In this document: positions 1-6,226 of the stretch, piece by piece
How the letters are laid out: every line of letters starts with the position of its first letter
Numbering within the stretch: position 1 is the stretch's first letter
DNA from: an uncultured Eubacteriales bacterium
GTDB taxonomy: Bacteria > Bacillota > Clostridia > Christensenellales > Christensenellaceae
NCBI GenBank assembly: GCA_900545085.1
Contig: UQXU01000058.1
Span: 1 to 11,200 of the forward strand
Direction of reading: 5' to 3'
Length of the DNA: 11,200 nt
Notes under the pieces: generated by a model
What the model was told of the DNA's origin: nothing
Database searches by the model: none
Seen by the model: only the letters and a program-made list of their open reading frames with translations
Program-made: the position numbers and the translations under genes

Positions 1-2
1 AA

Positions 3-314
3 ATGCTGATAGTCACACGAGATGATATTCCCGGCAGAGAATTTGAAGTCCTTGGCTTAGCCATGGGCAGCACAGTCCAATCAAAACACATAGGGAAAGA
101 TATCGGCGCGAGTTTTAAAGGCATCGTTGGCGGCGAGCTTAAATCTTATACAGAGATGCTCGACGACGCGCGAAAACAATCCTTACAGCGTATGGTCGAA
201 AACGCCGCAGCCATGGGAGCAGATGCTATAGTAGCGCTGCGTTTCGCTTCTTCGACTATAGTTCAGGGCGCTGCCGAAATTTTAGCATACGGTACCGCAG
301 TCAAATTCAAATAG
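3..314 (+). CDS. YbjQ/UPF0145 family protein
   Basis: The 103-residue product matches the YbjQ (UPF0145, sometimes called heavy-metal-binding domain) family over its full usual length of about 100-110 residues. Recognisable signatures are an N-terminal beta strand followed by the G-S-T-V turn (about residues 22-25), the central V-G-G-E-L-K-x-Y-T-E-M block (about 42-52), the helix with D-D-A-R and M-V-E-N-A, and the M-G-A-D-A-I-V-A-L-R-F segment (about 71-81). Family members are small soluble proteins that form ring-like oligomers; the biochemical role is not established. There is no signal peptide or membrane segment. The ATG lies two bases from the window edge, so the ribosome binding site cannot be seen and a slightly earlier start cannot be excluded. 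The gene ends before a good intrinsic terminator at 383-411, so it is probably the last gene of its transcript. Family assignment is confident; function is unknown. Confidence 0.85.
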   Translation: MLIVTRDDIPGREFEVLGLAMGSTVQSKHIGKDIGASFKGIVGGELKSYTEMLDDARKQSLQRMVENAAAMGADAIVALRFASSTIVQGAAEILAYGTAVKFK

Positions 315-382
315 CACATTTATCAGCAAGCCATTCTATTTGAATTAATCCTTATATACAGATAATTCACAAAATAATTAAA

Positions 383-411
383 AGCCGCTTTATATGCGGC
401 TGTACTTTTTT
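383..411 (+). terminator. Intrinsic terminator after the ybjQ-like gene
   Basis: AGCCGC (383-388) pairs perfectly with GCGGCT (396-401) across a 7-nt loop, and six T residues follow at 406-411 after a short GTAC spacer. This is a standard Rho-independent terminator 69 nt after the upstream stop codon. The ATG at 394 sits inside this hairpin, which argues against any gene starting there. Confidence 0.75.
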
Positions 412-423
412 CCATTTTTACGC

Positions 424-429
424 TATAAT
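424..429 (+). promoter_or_regulatory. Candidate -10 box for the small membrane protein gene
   Basis: A perfect TATAAT lies just downstream of the ybjQ terminator and about 105 nt before the next likely start codon. The best-spaced -35 (TGTACT at 401-406, 17-nt spacer) matches the consensus at only three of six positions and overlaps the terminator stem. Promoter activity is therefore plausible rather than shown. A transcript starting near 436 would carry the 442-471 inverted repeat at its 5' end. Confidence 0.35.
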
Positions 430-441
430 ATATTTAACAAG

Positions 442-471
442 TATTCTTTCACTTTTCTACCGGAAAGAATA
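442..471. repeat. 9-bp perfect inverted repeat in a 5' leader
   Basis: TATTCTTTC (442-450) is matched exactly by GAAAGAATA (463-471), separated by 12 nt. It lies just downstream of the TATAAT at 424-429 and 63 nt before the ATG at 535. As RNA it could form a modest leader hairpin; as DNA the two half-sites (21-bp repeat centre to centre) could be an operator. No T-run follows, so it is not an obvious terminator. Confidence 0.5.
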
Positions 472-534
472 GCACCGCAGCCGGCGTGCCAAAATACACC
501 GCACGTCTTTTTTGAGCGTAGACTTTGCATTATA

Positions 535-876
535 ATGAACAACACAACTAAAATTATTATATTATTTGCATGTGTCTTTATAATAATCGGAGTTTTCTTT
601 TATTATCAGTCCACACTGACACTGCAAAAATCTGACAGCATACAAGTTTCAGCAGAATCAACATCCGTACCCAAGAGCGATTCCGCCTCTTTTTCATTTG
701 ATTCCGACAACTCAGCTTCCGACTCGGCAATCGTCTACGTATCAAAAACGGGCAGTAAATATCACACAGTCCCGGACTGCGGACAAATGAATCCGGACAA
801 CGCAAAAAGTATGACTGTAGCTCAGGCAGAGGACGCAGGATTGACTCCGTGCTCACGCTGCTTCTCACAGTCTTAA
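535..876 (+). CDS. Small membrane-anchored protein with Ada-like Cys/His domain
   Basis: The 113-residue product has three parts. Residues 6-25 form one hydrophobic segment after a short K-containing N terminus, fitting a signal anchor. Residues 30-66 are a low-complexity Ser/Asp/Ala linker. Residues 67-113 form a compact domain with V-Y-V-S-K-T-G-S-K-Y-H, then C82, then T-P-C-S-R-C (C106, C109). H77/C82 plus C-x2-C resemble the small Cys/His module seen at the ends of secreted nucleases and other Gram-positive exported proteins and the metal-binding region of Ada; binding of zinc is inferred. The predicted topology puts the domain outside the membrane. I chose ATG 535 because the longer frame from 394 begins inside a terminator hairpin; the ribosome binding site before 535 is poor, so expression level is uncertain. 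The gene stands alone between the terminator and the PFK gene. Function is unknown. Confidence 0.65.
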   Translation: MNNTTKIIILFACVFIIIGVFFYYQSTLTLQKSDSIQVSAESTSVPKSDSASFSFDSDNSASDSAIVYVSKTGSKYHTVPDCGQMNPDNAKSMTVAQAEDAGLTPCSRCFSQS

Positions 877-917
877 AAAACAACAACGCGCATTTTGCGC
901 CTCAAAACTAAGCATAC

Positions 918-923
918 AGGGAG
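918..923 (+). promoter_or_regulatory. Ribosome binding site fixing the PFK start
   Basis: AGGGAG lies 7 nt before ATG 931 and selects it over an in-frame TTG at 895, which has no such site and would add 12 residues not typical of the family. Confidence 0.75.
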
Positions 924-930
924 AAATCAC

Positions 931-2178
931 ATGAGCAGACCATTAACAGGAGCGTGCATAATAGGTCAATCAGGAGGCCCGACTTCGGTTATCAACGCCA
1001 GCGCATACGGCGTAATAAACACCGCCCTCGCCAGTCCATATATAACCAGAGTCCTCGGAGCATCGCACGGTATCACCGGCGTTCTGGACGATAAGCTATT
1101 CGATATGGGCAAGGAGGACGACGCTGAGCTTGCGCTTATGCTCGGCACGCCTTCAAGCGTACTTGGCTCCTGCCGATTTAAGCTGGCAGAGTATGAAGAT
1201 GATCCCGCCACATACGAACGCATACTCGAAATATTTAAAAAATACGACGTCAGATATTTCTTTTACAACGGCGGGAATGACTCCATGGACACTTGCAACA
1301 AAGTCAGCAAATTCATGGATAAGGTCGGATATGAATGCAGAATCATCGGCGTTCCAAAAACCATAGACAACGACCTGGCGCTTACAGATCATTGCCCCGG
1401 ATACGGTTCTGCAGCTAAGTACATAGCAACGACTATGATGGAGCTTTATCTCGATGCACACGTATACAACAGAGGTATGATATGCGTCGTAGAAGTTATG
1501 GGACGCAACGCAGGCTGGCTTACGGCAGCTACCGCTTTGGCAAAGCATTTTGGCCATGGACCGGATCTCATATATCTCCCCGAACACGAATTTGAGCTGA
1601 GCAAGTTTATGCAGACCGTAGGAGAGATATATAAACGGCAGAACAACTGCCTTATAGCGATGTCCGAAGGCATACATGACAAAGAGGGCAATCTGATAGC
1701 AGACTACGGCAAACGCGAATCGCAAACGGATGCATTCGGTCACAGACAGCTCGGCGGACTTGCCGTTACCATGGCGGGCTACCTCTCTGCACACATGGAC
1801 GCTAAAATACGCGGAATCGAGCTTTCGCTCCTTCAGCGGTGTGCATCGCACTGCGCATCTCAAACAGACGTAGACGAAGCTTACATCGCAGGGCGCGACG
1901 CTGTAGAATATGCTGTCGCCGGAGCAACAGGCAAAATGGTCGGATTCGACTGCAAACGCTCAATAGACGGCTATAAATGTCATACAACGCTCGTAGACCT
2001 GGACGAAGTCGCCAATAAAGAGAAAAAGCTGCCCCTCGAATGGATACTTCCGGATGGTAGCGGCGTGACTCAGGATTTCATAGATTATGCACTGCCTCTC
2101 ATACAGGGTGAATCCTTGCAGCAAAAAGAAAACGGGCTTCCCCGTTTCGCAAAACTGAATAAAGTATTTGCAAAATAA
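931..2178 (+). CDS. Diphosphate--fructose-6-phosphate 1-phosphotransferase (PPi-type PFK)
   Basis: The 415-residue protein is a phosphofructokinase-fold enzyme that interconverts fructose 6-phosphate and fructose 1,6-bisphosphate in the cytoplasm. The phosphoryl-donor loop is G-Q-S-G-G-P-T (residues 12-18). The donor-discriminating positions are G-G-N-D-S (114-118), with Asp117 where ATP-dependent enzymes usually have Gly, and P-K-T-I-D-N-D (142-148), with Lys143 where ATP enzymes usually have Gly. In the PFK family this Asp/Lys pair marks pyrophosphate use and a reversible reaction. The substrate motif M-G-R-N-A-G-W (190-196) and the catalytic T-I-D-N-D are intact. The length is greater than the ~320 residues of bacterial ATP-PFK and fits the longer PPi clade. 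It follows the small membrane protein gene by 54 nt and ends before the nested hairpin at 2197-2272. Pyrophosphate dependence is inferred from residues only. Confidence 0.88.
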   Translation: MSRPLTGACIIGQSGGPTSVINASAYGVINTALASPYITRVLGASHGITGVLDDKLFDMGKEDDAELALMLGTPSSVLGSCRFKLAEYEDDPATYERILEIFKKYDVRYFFYNGGNDSMDTCNKVSKFMDKVGYECRIIGVPKTIDNDLALTDHCPGYGSAAKYIATTMMELYLDAHVYNRGMICVVEVMGRNAGWLTAATALAKHFGHGPDLIYLPEHEFELSKFMQTVGEIYKRQNNCLIAMSEGIHDKEGNLIADYGKRESQTDAFGHRQLGGLAVTMAGYLSAHMDAKIRGIELSLLQRCASHCASQTDVDEAYIAGRDAVEYAVAGATGKMVGFDCKRSIDGYKCHTTLVDLDEVANKEKKLPLEWILPDGSGVTQDFIDYALPLIQGESLQQKENGLPRFAKLNKVFAK

Positions 2179-2196
2179 AAATTGATATTATATATA

Positions 2197-2272
2197 AAAG
2201 AACCGGCTTCTAATGAAATGAACCCCAAAAGTGTCTAACTTTTGGGGTTCATACTGCAAACGCCGGTTCTTT
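2197..2272. terminator. Nested hairpin, probable bidirectional terminator between pfk and trxA
   Basis: AAAGAACCGGC (2197-2207) pairs perfectly with GCCGGTTCTTT (2262-2272), and a second perfect 15-bp stem (2218-2232 with 2238-2252) sits inside its loop. T-rich DNA follows on the plus strand (TTCTTT...TTTT around 2267-2281), and on the minus strand the sequence leaving 2200 is also U-rich. It lies between the convergent ends of pfk (2178) and trxA (2281), where a shared terminator is expected. An 11-bp outer stem whose loop holds another long stem is unusual for a simple terminator. Confidence 0.7.
2218..2252. repeat. Perfect 15-bp palindrome, possible IS-end relic
   Basis: ATGAACCCCAAAAGT (2218-2232) and its exact reverse complement (2238-2252) are separated by 5 nt. 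Read on the minus strand it contains CCCCAAAAGTTAGACA, which resembles from memory the terminal sequences of some IS3-family elements in Firmicutes. No transposase lies nearby and no clear target-site duplication flanks it, although ATGAA is directly repeated at 2213-2217 and 2218-2222. It could be a remnant, a non-autonomous palindrome, or simply the inner part of the terminator. Confidence 0.55.
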
Positions 2273-2280
2273 CTTGACTT

Positions 2281-2604
2281 TTATTCAAATACTTTATTCA
2301 CAAACGAATCCATGGCTTCGTCGTCAATAACGCCCGAATGCTTATACAGCGGCTGACCGTTTTTAAACATCATAAGCGTCGGAATCATCTCTATCCTCAA
2401 AATCTCCGAAACTCCGGGGCATTCATCCACATTTACCTTGCAGAATTTGACCTTCCCGCTAAATCTCTCGGCCGCAGCTTCGAAAGTAGGCGCAAACGAG
2501 CGGCACGGACCGCACCATGCAGCCCAAAAATCCACAACTACAGGAATATCAGAGTGAAGAACCTCTTCATCGAATTTTTCTTCTGCTATTTTTACTACGC
2601 TCAT
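2281..2604 (-). CDS. trxA: Thioredoxin
   Basis: The 107-residue product has the normal length of thioredoxin and carries the active site W-C-G-P-C at residues 30-34, with redox cysteines C31 and C34, and the cis-proline motif I-P-T (Pro75). It has no signal peptide, so it should act as a cytoplasmic dithiol reductant for protein disulfides. The start M-S-V-V-K-I at 2604 is preferred because it gives the family N terminus and follows a purine-rich AAGGGAAGAAG stretch; an upstream in-frame start at 2631 would add nine residues (M-T-T-Q-K-G-K-K-T) not typical of the family. The gene overlaps the end of the RseC-family gene by 38 nt in a different frame, so translation of the two is probably coupled. 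It appears to be the last gene of the hisS-aspS-rseC-trxA run and is followed by the 2197-2272 hairpin. Confidence 0.9.
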   Translation of the reverse strand: MSVVKIAEEKFDEEVLHSDIPVVVDFWAAWCGPCRSFAPTFEAAAERFSGKVKFCKVNVDECPGVSEILRIEMIPTLMMFKNGQPLYKHSGVIDDEAMDSFVNKVFE

Positions 2605-3046
2605 CGTCTTCTTCCCTTTCTGTGTTGTCAATAGACACGAGCTTAAACGTCGGGTCTATCTCTCTTTTGAATTTAGGTTCGAGCAGACGGATAATGAGAA
2701 AAACCACACCCATCAGCACCAAACCGAAGATCATCGCAGCATAGTCAAGCAGCATATTGGGAAAAACCACATTCCCAAAGCTATATCCCAGCAAAATTCC
2801 TACTACGAAAAACACAAGCGGGAACACATAAACGATGACCGAACTTTTGAGAGATTTTTTGCCTGAGAATTCTACTATAACTTTATCTCCCATTGTTGCG
2901 CCGATGGTATTTTTCAGCGGAATTGTCATCTCGTCCGAACCTACCATCATGCCGCACGCGCAGCATTTTCCGCAGGCAGACGTGCGTTTGAACATCACGT
3001 CTACATCGCCGCCGTTTATCCCGACTACAGTGCCTCGCTCAACCAT
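2567..3046 (-). CDS. RseC/SoxR-reducing family membrane protein
   Basis: The 159-residue product matches the RseC (SoxR_red) family. Residues 1-65 form a cytoplasmic N-terminal domain starting V-E-R-G-T-V-V and carrying a cysteine cluster C25-x2-C28-C29-x-C31 (A-C-G-K-C-C-A-C-G) followed by a strand-rich segment ending G-D-K-V-I-V-E-F. Two hydrophobic helices follow at about 69-90 and 98-121, then a charged tail rich in E, D, K and R. In proteobacteria RseC acts with the Rsx/Rnf electron-transfer complex on SoxR and in envelope-stress signalling; in Firmicutes the partner is not well established. The start is supported by AGGAGGT 8 nt upstream. It lies 33 nt after aspS and overlaps trxA by 38 nt, so a thiol-redox link with thioredoxin is tempting but inferred. 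Confidence 0.8.
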   Translation of the reverse strand: MVERGTVVGINGGDVDVMFKRTSACGKCCACGMMVGSDEMTIPLKNTIGATMGDKVIVEFSGKKSLKSSVIVYVFPLVFFVVGILLGYSFGNVVFPNMLLDYAAMIFGLVLMGVVFLIIRLLEPKFKREIDPTFKLVSIDNTEREEDDERSKNSRRKIR

Positions 3047-3079
3047 ACGGATGCACCTCCTATGTCTTTATTATAAACA

Positions 3080-4858
3080 CTATTCCGGTTTATTAATCTG
3101 CAAATGCAGCTCTTCCAGCTGTTTTTCATCGACCTCAGACGGCGCCTCAGACATAAGGCAGGATGCGTTCTGCACCTTAGGGAATGCAATTACATCGCGT
3201 ATGCTGTTCTGGGAACAAAGCAGCATAGCCAATCTATCCAATCCATATGCCAGACCGCCGTGCGGAGGAGTACCGTATTTAAACGCTTCCATCATAAAGC
3301 CAAAGCGTTCCCAAGCCTGCTCTTTCGTAAAGCCGAGAGCCGCGAACATGCGTTCCTGCAAAGGCGCGCTGTGTATTCTGATGCTGCCGCCGCCTATCTC
3401 GTTGCCGTTCAGCACGATGTCGTACGCTTTCGCGCGTACCTTCTCGGGCGCAGTCTCCAGCAGATCAAGGTCTTCGTCCATGGGATGCGTGAAGGGATGG
3501 TGCATTGCAACATAGCGTCCTGCATCCTCATTGTACTCAAGCAGCGGGAACTCTACCACCCAGAGCAAATTCCATTTGCTTTGGTCTATCAATCCCAGCT
3601 CCGCACCCAGCTTCAGACGCAGAGCGCCGAGCGCGTCGAAGACTACCTTAGGTTTATCTGCTACAAAAAGAAGTGTTTCGCCTTCTTTCAGCTCTGTCTT
3701 AGCTATTATTCTGTCTATGTATTCCTGAGTCAGGAATTTTGCAATCGGGCTGTGCAAGCCTTCCGGCTTCATCGCCATCCAAGCCAGACCTTTAGCGCCG
3801 TATGTTTTTACAAATTCGCCCAGAGCATCGACCTCTTTGCGCGGGAACAGCTTAGGCGCTTTGACAGCGCGGACGTTGCCCCCATTTTCAATCGCTCCGG
3901 CAAATACCTTAAACTCCGCTCCTCTCAGCTCCTCCGTGAGATCTATCAGCTCCATACCGAAGCGGGTATCAGGCTTATCGCTGCCGTAACGCTCCATAGC
4001 CTCTTTATATGTTATGCGCGGCAGCGGCAGAGAAATCTGTACGCCCAGCGCCTCGCGGAATATCTTTTCCAACAGGCCTTCATTCAGCGCAATGACATCA
4101 TCCACCTCTACAAAGGAGAGCTCCATGTCTATTTGAGTAAACTCAGGCTGTCTGTCTGCACGGAGGTCCTCATCGCGGAAGCAGCGCGCTATCTGATAGT
4201 ATCTGTCAAAGCCGGACACCATTAGAAGCTGCTTGAATATCTGCGGAGACTGAGGCAAAGCATAGAAGCACCCGGGGTGGATTCTGCTGGGAACCAGATA
4301 ATCCCTCGCACCCTCCGGCGTGCTCTTTTGCAGCATCGGAGTTTCAACTTCAAGAAATCCGTTATCGTGCAGATACTGACGCGCCGCCATAGCTATCTTG
4401 CTGCGCATGATAAAATTCTTCTGCAAATCAGGTCTGCGCAAATCCAGATAGCGATACTTCAAGCGCAGCTCCTCGCGCACGTCCGAATTTTCTTCTATCT
4501 CAAAGGGCGGCGTTGCAGCGGAGCTGAGTATTTTTAACTCACTGACCTCCACTTCAATTTCGCCTGTTTTCAAATCCCTGTTTATATTCTGCTCATCTCT
4601 TTTTGCAATCTTGCCCTTGACCGCGATGACAAATTCAGACCGCAGAGACTCTGCCTTCTCGAAGCTTGCAGCATCTCGATTTTCGTCAAAAACAACCTGT
4701 ATAATACCGCTTCTGTCCCGAAGCCATACGAAAATCAGACCGCCGAGATTTCTTCTTCTCTGCACCCAGCCCATGAGCGTGACTTCTTGTCCCACATGCG
4801 CCGTATCAAAATCGGCACACATTCCGCTTCTCTTCCAACCGTTCAGTAATTCACTCAT
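3080..4858 (-). CDS. aspS: Aspartyl-tRNA synthetase
   Basis: The 592-residue protein is a full-length bacterial-type class II AspRS that charges tRNA-Asp in the cytoplasm. The N-terminal OB fold that reads the anticodon spans about residues 1-105, with G-W-V-Q-R-R-R at 30-36. The catalytic core shows Y-L-D-L-R-R-P (137-143), the motif 2 region F-R-D-E-D-L-R-A-D-R-Q-P-E-F-T-Q (227-242), G-G-G-S-I-R-I-H (489-496) and motif 3 G-L-A-Y-G-L-D-R-L (535-543). The bacteria-specific GAD insertion occupies roughly 280-420. Leu38 in R-N-L-G-G-L is the residue type associated with discriminating AspRS, whereas His there is associated with non-discriminating enzymes that also charge tRNA-Asn. The ATG lies 2 nt after the hisS stop, and its GGAG site lies within the last hisS codons, so translation is probably coupled to hisS. 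Confidence 0.97.
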   Translation of the reverse strand: MSELLNGWKRSGMCADFDTAHVGQEVTLMGWVQRRRNLGGLIFVWLRDRSGIIQVVFDENRDAASFEKAESLRSEFVIAVKGKIAKRDEQNINRDLKTGEIEVEVSELKILSSAATPPFEIEENSDVREELRLKYRYLDLRRPDLQKNFIMRSKIAMAARQYLHDNGFLEVETPMLQKSTPEGARDYLVPSRIHPGCFYALPQSPQIFKQLLMVSGFDRYYQIARCFRDEDLRADRQPEFTQIDMELSFVEVDDVIALNEGLLEKIFREALGVQISLPLPRITYKEAMERYGSDKPDTRFGMELIDLTEELRGAEFKVFAGAIENGGNVRAVKAPKLFPRKEVDALGEFVKTYGAKGLAWMAMKPEGLHSPIAKFLTQEYIDRIIAKTELKEGETLLFVADKPKVVFDALGALRLKLGAELGLIDQSKWNLLWVVEFPLLEYNEDAGRYVAMHHPFTHPMDEDLDLLETAPEKVRAKAYDIVLNGNEIGGGSIRIHSAPLQERMFAALGFTKEQAWERFGFMMEAFKYGTPPHGGLAYGLDRLAMLLCSQNSIRDVIAFPKVQNASCLMSEAPSEVDEKQLEELHLQINKPE

Positions 4859-4860
4859 AA

Positions 4861-6129
4861 TTACTCCTCGCCCGCGCCACTAAGCAGCGCTACAATTTCT
4901 GCTTCTGTAAGCTCTTTTTCTTCGCTTTTGCTCATATTTTTCAATCTAAAAACGCCCTTCTCCAGCTCGTTGTCTCCGACTGTCATTACATATTCGGCGC
5001 CCTGCTTATCGGCAAACTTAAACTGCGCTTTCAAGCTGCGCGCAGAGTGATCCATATCAGCGCTTATACCCATAGCGCGAAGCTTATGAATCAGAGCCAA
5101 AGCATATTTGCGCGCATCGTCACCCGCAGTGGCGATGAAAACATTGAGCGGCTCAGGCTTAGGTATTTCAAAACCGGCGCTGTCCATAACCATCAGCAGA
5201 CGCTCCATGCCCATGCCGAAGCCTATCCCCGGCATAGCAGGCCCGCCCAGCTCATTAATCAGGCCGTCGTATCTTCCGCCTCCGCAAACAGTGCCCTGCG
5301 CGCCTATCTCGCCGGAAACCAGCTCGAATACAGTCTTTGTATAGTAGTCCAATCCACGAACAATAAAGGGATTTATCTTGTACGGCAGGTCTATAGCCTT
5401 GAGATATTCCTGAAGCTTTTCAAAATGCTCTTTGCAGTCGTCGCAGAGGCAATCTACCATATGCGGAGCGCCCGCCGCTATCTCCTTACAGCGTTCTTCT
5501 TTGCAATCGAGTACACGCAGGGGGTTTTTCTCCAATCTCTCATGGCAAGTATGGCAAAGCTCCTCCTTGCTGCTCTCCAGATACTCTATCAGCTTTTTAT
5601 TATACGCAGGACGACAGTTAGGGCAGCCTATTGAGTTTATATTCAACTCAAGATTATGAACTCCCAATCTGTTAAGCACAGTCCACGCCAGAGCTATCAC
5701 CTCCGCATCGGCGGAAGCGTCCTTTGCGCCGAAGCACTCTATGCCGAACTGATGATGCTCTCTGAGCCTGCCCGCCTGCGGCTTTTCATAGCGAAAGACC
5801 GAAAGCGCAAGATAATACATCTTGGTGGGCTGCGGGCCGCTCGCCAATCCGTGCTCGATGAAGCTGCGCGCCACGCCTGCCGTACCCTCAGGTCTGAGAG
5901 TTATCGAACGTCCGCCCTTGTCCTCGAAGGTATACATTTCCTTCTGTACTACGTCTGTCGTGTCGCCCACTCCGCGGAGAAAAAGCTCCGTACTTTCAAA
6001 CATGGGGACGCGAATTTCTTTATAATTGTTCTCGCGGCATACTTCGCGTATTACACTTTCAATATAGTGCCATTTATAGCTTTCCTCAGGCAGCAGATCG
6101 CGCGTACCTTTTGGTGCTGTAATTTTCAA
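4861..6129 (-). CDS. hisS: Histidyl-tRNA synthetase
   Basis: The 422-residue class II synthetase charges tRNA-His. Diagnostic segments are the N-terminal A-P-K-G-T-R-D-L-L-P, the T-L-R-P-E-G-T block (77-83), motif 2 with F-R-Y-E-K-P-Q-A-G-R (112-121), the histidine-binding R-G-L-D-Y-Y (258-263), motif 3 G-M-G-M-E-R-L-L and a C-terminal anticodon-binding domain (about 325-422). Between about 169 and 232 there are nine cysteines (C169, C172, C192, C195, C209, C214, C227, C229, C232). This Cys-rich insertion is known in a subset of bacterial HisRS and may bind zinc. The start codon is TTG, chosen because AGGAGGG lies 7 nt upstream and the first residues match the family start; no ATG is better placed. 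The gene has its own promoter (6227-6255) and a leader hairpin, and leads an operon with aspS. Confidence 0.97.
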   Translation of the reverse strand: MKITAPKGTRDLLPEESYKWHYIESVIREVCRENNYKEIRVPMFESTELFLRGVGDTTDVVQKEMYTFEDKGGRSITLRPEGTAGVARSFIEHGLASGPQPTKMYYLALSVFRYEKPQAGRLREHHQFGIECFGAKDASADAEVIALAWTVLNRLGVHNLELNINSIGCPNCRPAYNKKLIEYLESSKEELCHTCHERLEKNPLRVLDCKEERCKEIAAGAPHMVDCLCDDCKEHFEKLQEYLKAIDLPYKINPFIVRGLDYYTKTVFELVSGEIGAQGTVCGGGRYDGLINELGGPAMPGIGFGMGMERLLMVMDSAGFEIPKPEPLNVFIATAGDDARKYALALIHKLRAMGISADMDHSARSLKAQFKFADKQGAEYVMTVGDNELEKGVFRLKNMSKSEEKELTEAEIVALLSGAGEE

Positions 6130-6136
6130 GTTTAAT

Positions 6137-6143
6137 CCCTCCT
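6137..6143 (-). promoter_or_regulatory. Ribosome binding site for the TTG start of hisS
   Basis: AGGAGGG on the minus strand is a near-perfect Shine-Dalgarno sequence 7 nt before the TTG at 6129-6127. It supports the rare start codon. It begins immediately after the six-U run of the leader hairpin, so termination there would cut the transcript just before the site. Confidence 0.8.
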
Positions 6144-6213
6144 AAAAAACAGTTGTCAACAGCCACTTGCCAGCAGATACATATAGATGCTGTGCAATTA
6201 TTACTGACAACTG
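6144..6213 (-). promoter_or_regulatory. Leader hairpin with U6 run before hisS, candidate attenuator
   Basis: In the hisS leader, CAGTTGTCA (6213-6205) pairs with TGACAACTG (6158-6150). Inside, GCAA/TTGC (6194-6197 with 6167-6170) and CAGCA/TGCTG (6171-6175 with 6188-6192) continue the helix, with one bulged base and an 8 x 7 nt internal loop. Six U residues (6149-6144) follow the outer stem directly, then the Shine-Dalgarno. The order promoter, hairpin, U-run, RBS is what an attenuator looks like. The stem is AT-rich and the loops large, so termination may be partial. No T-box consensus is present. Confidence 0.45.
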
Positions 6214-6226
6214 ACTACCGTTTTCA

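Noticed and set aside
394..534. A longer start at 394 for the small membrane protein.
   Set aside because: The ATG lies inside the terminator hairpin at 383-401, there is no ribosome binding site, and the extra 47 residues show no family features; the hydrophobic anchor follows the ATG at 535.
888..900. A small GCGC-ATTTT-GCGC hairpin between the small membrane protein gene and pfk.
   Set aside because: The stem is four base pairs and no T-run follows on the coding strand, so it is not a convincing terminator.
1153..1863. A 236-codon open frame on the minus strand inside pfk.
   Set aside because: It is antisense to conserved PFK motifs and shows no family signature.
3104..4225. A 373-codon open frame on the plus strand opposite aspS.
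   Set aside because: It is antisense to a full, well-conserved aspS, has a low-complexity mixed composition with no recognisable domain, and no convincing ribosome binding site.
5430..5625. The cysteine-rich stretch of HisRS as a novel zinc domain insertion.
   Set aside because: A similar Cys-rich segment with the same G-C-P-N-C and L-D-C patterns occurs in a known subgroup of bacterial HisRS, so it is noteworthy but not new.
6131..6159. A second promoter-like pair, TTGACA at 6159-6154 and ATTAAA at 6136-6131 on the minus strand.
   Set aside because: Transcription would begin within or after the hisS start codon and the -10 overlaps the spacer next to the Shine-Dalgarno; the promoter at 6227-6255 is far better placed.
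6156..6182. A possible leader peptide M-Y-L-L-A-S-G-C ending inside the terminator-like stem before hisS.
   Set aside because: It contains no histidine or aspartate codons and has no ribosome binding site, so a classical leader-peptide attenuator is not supported.
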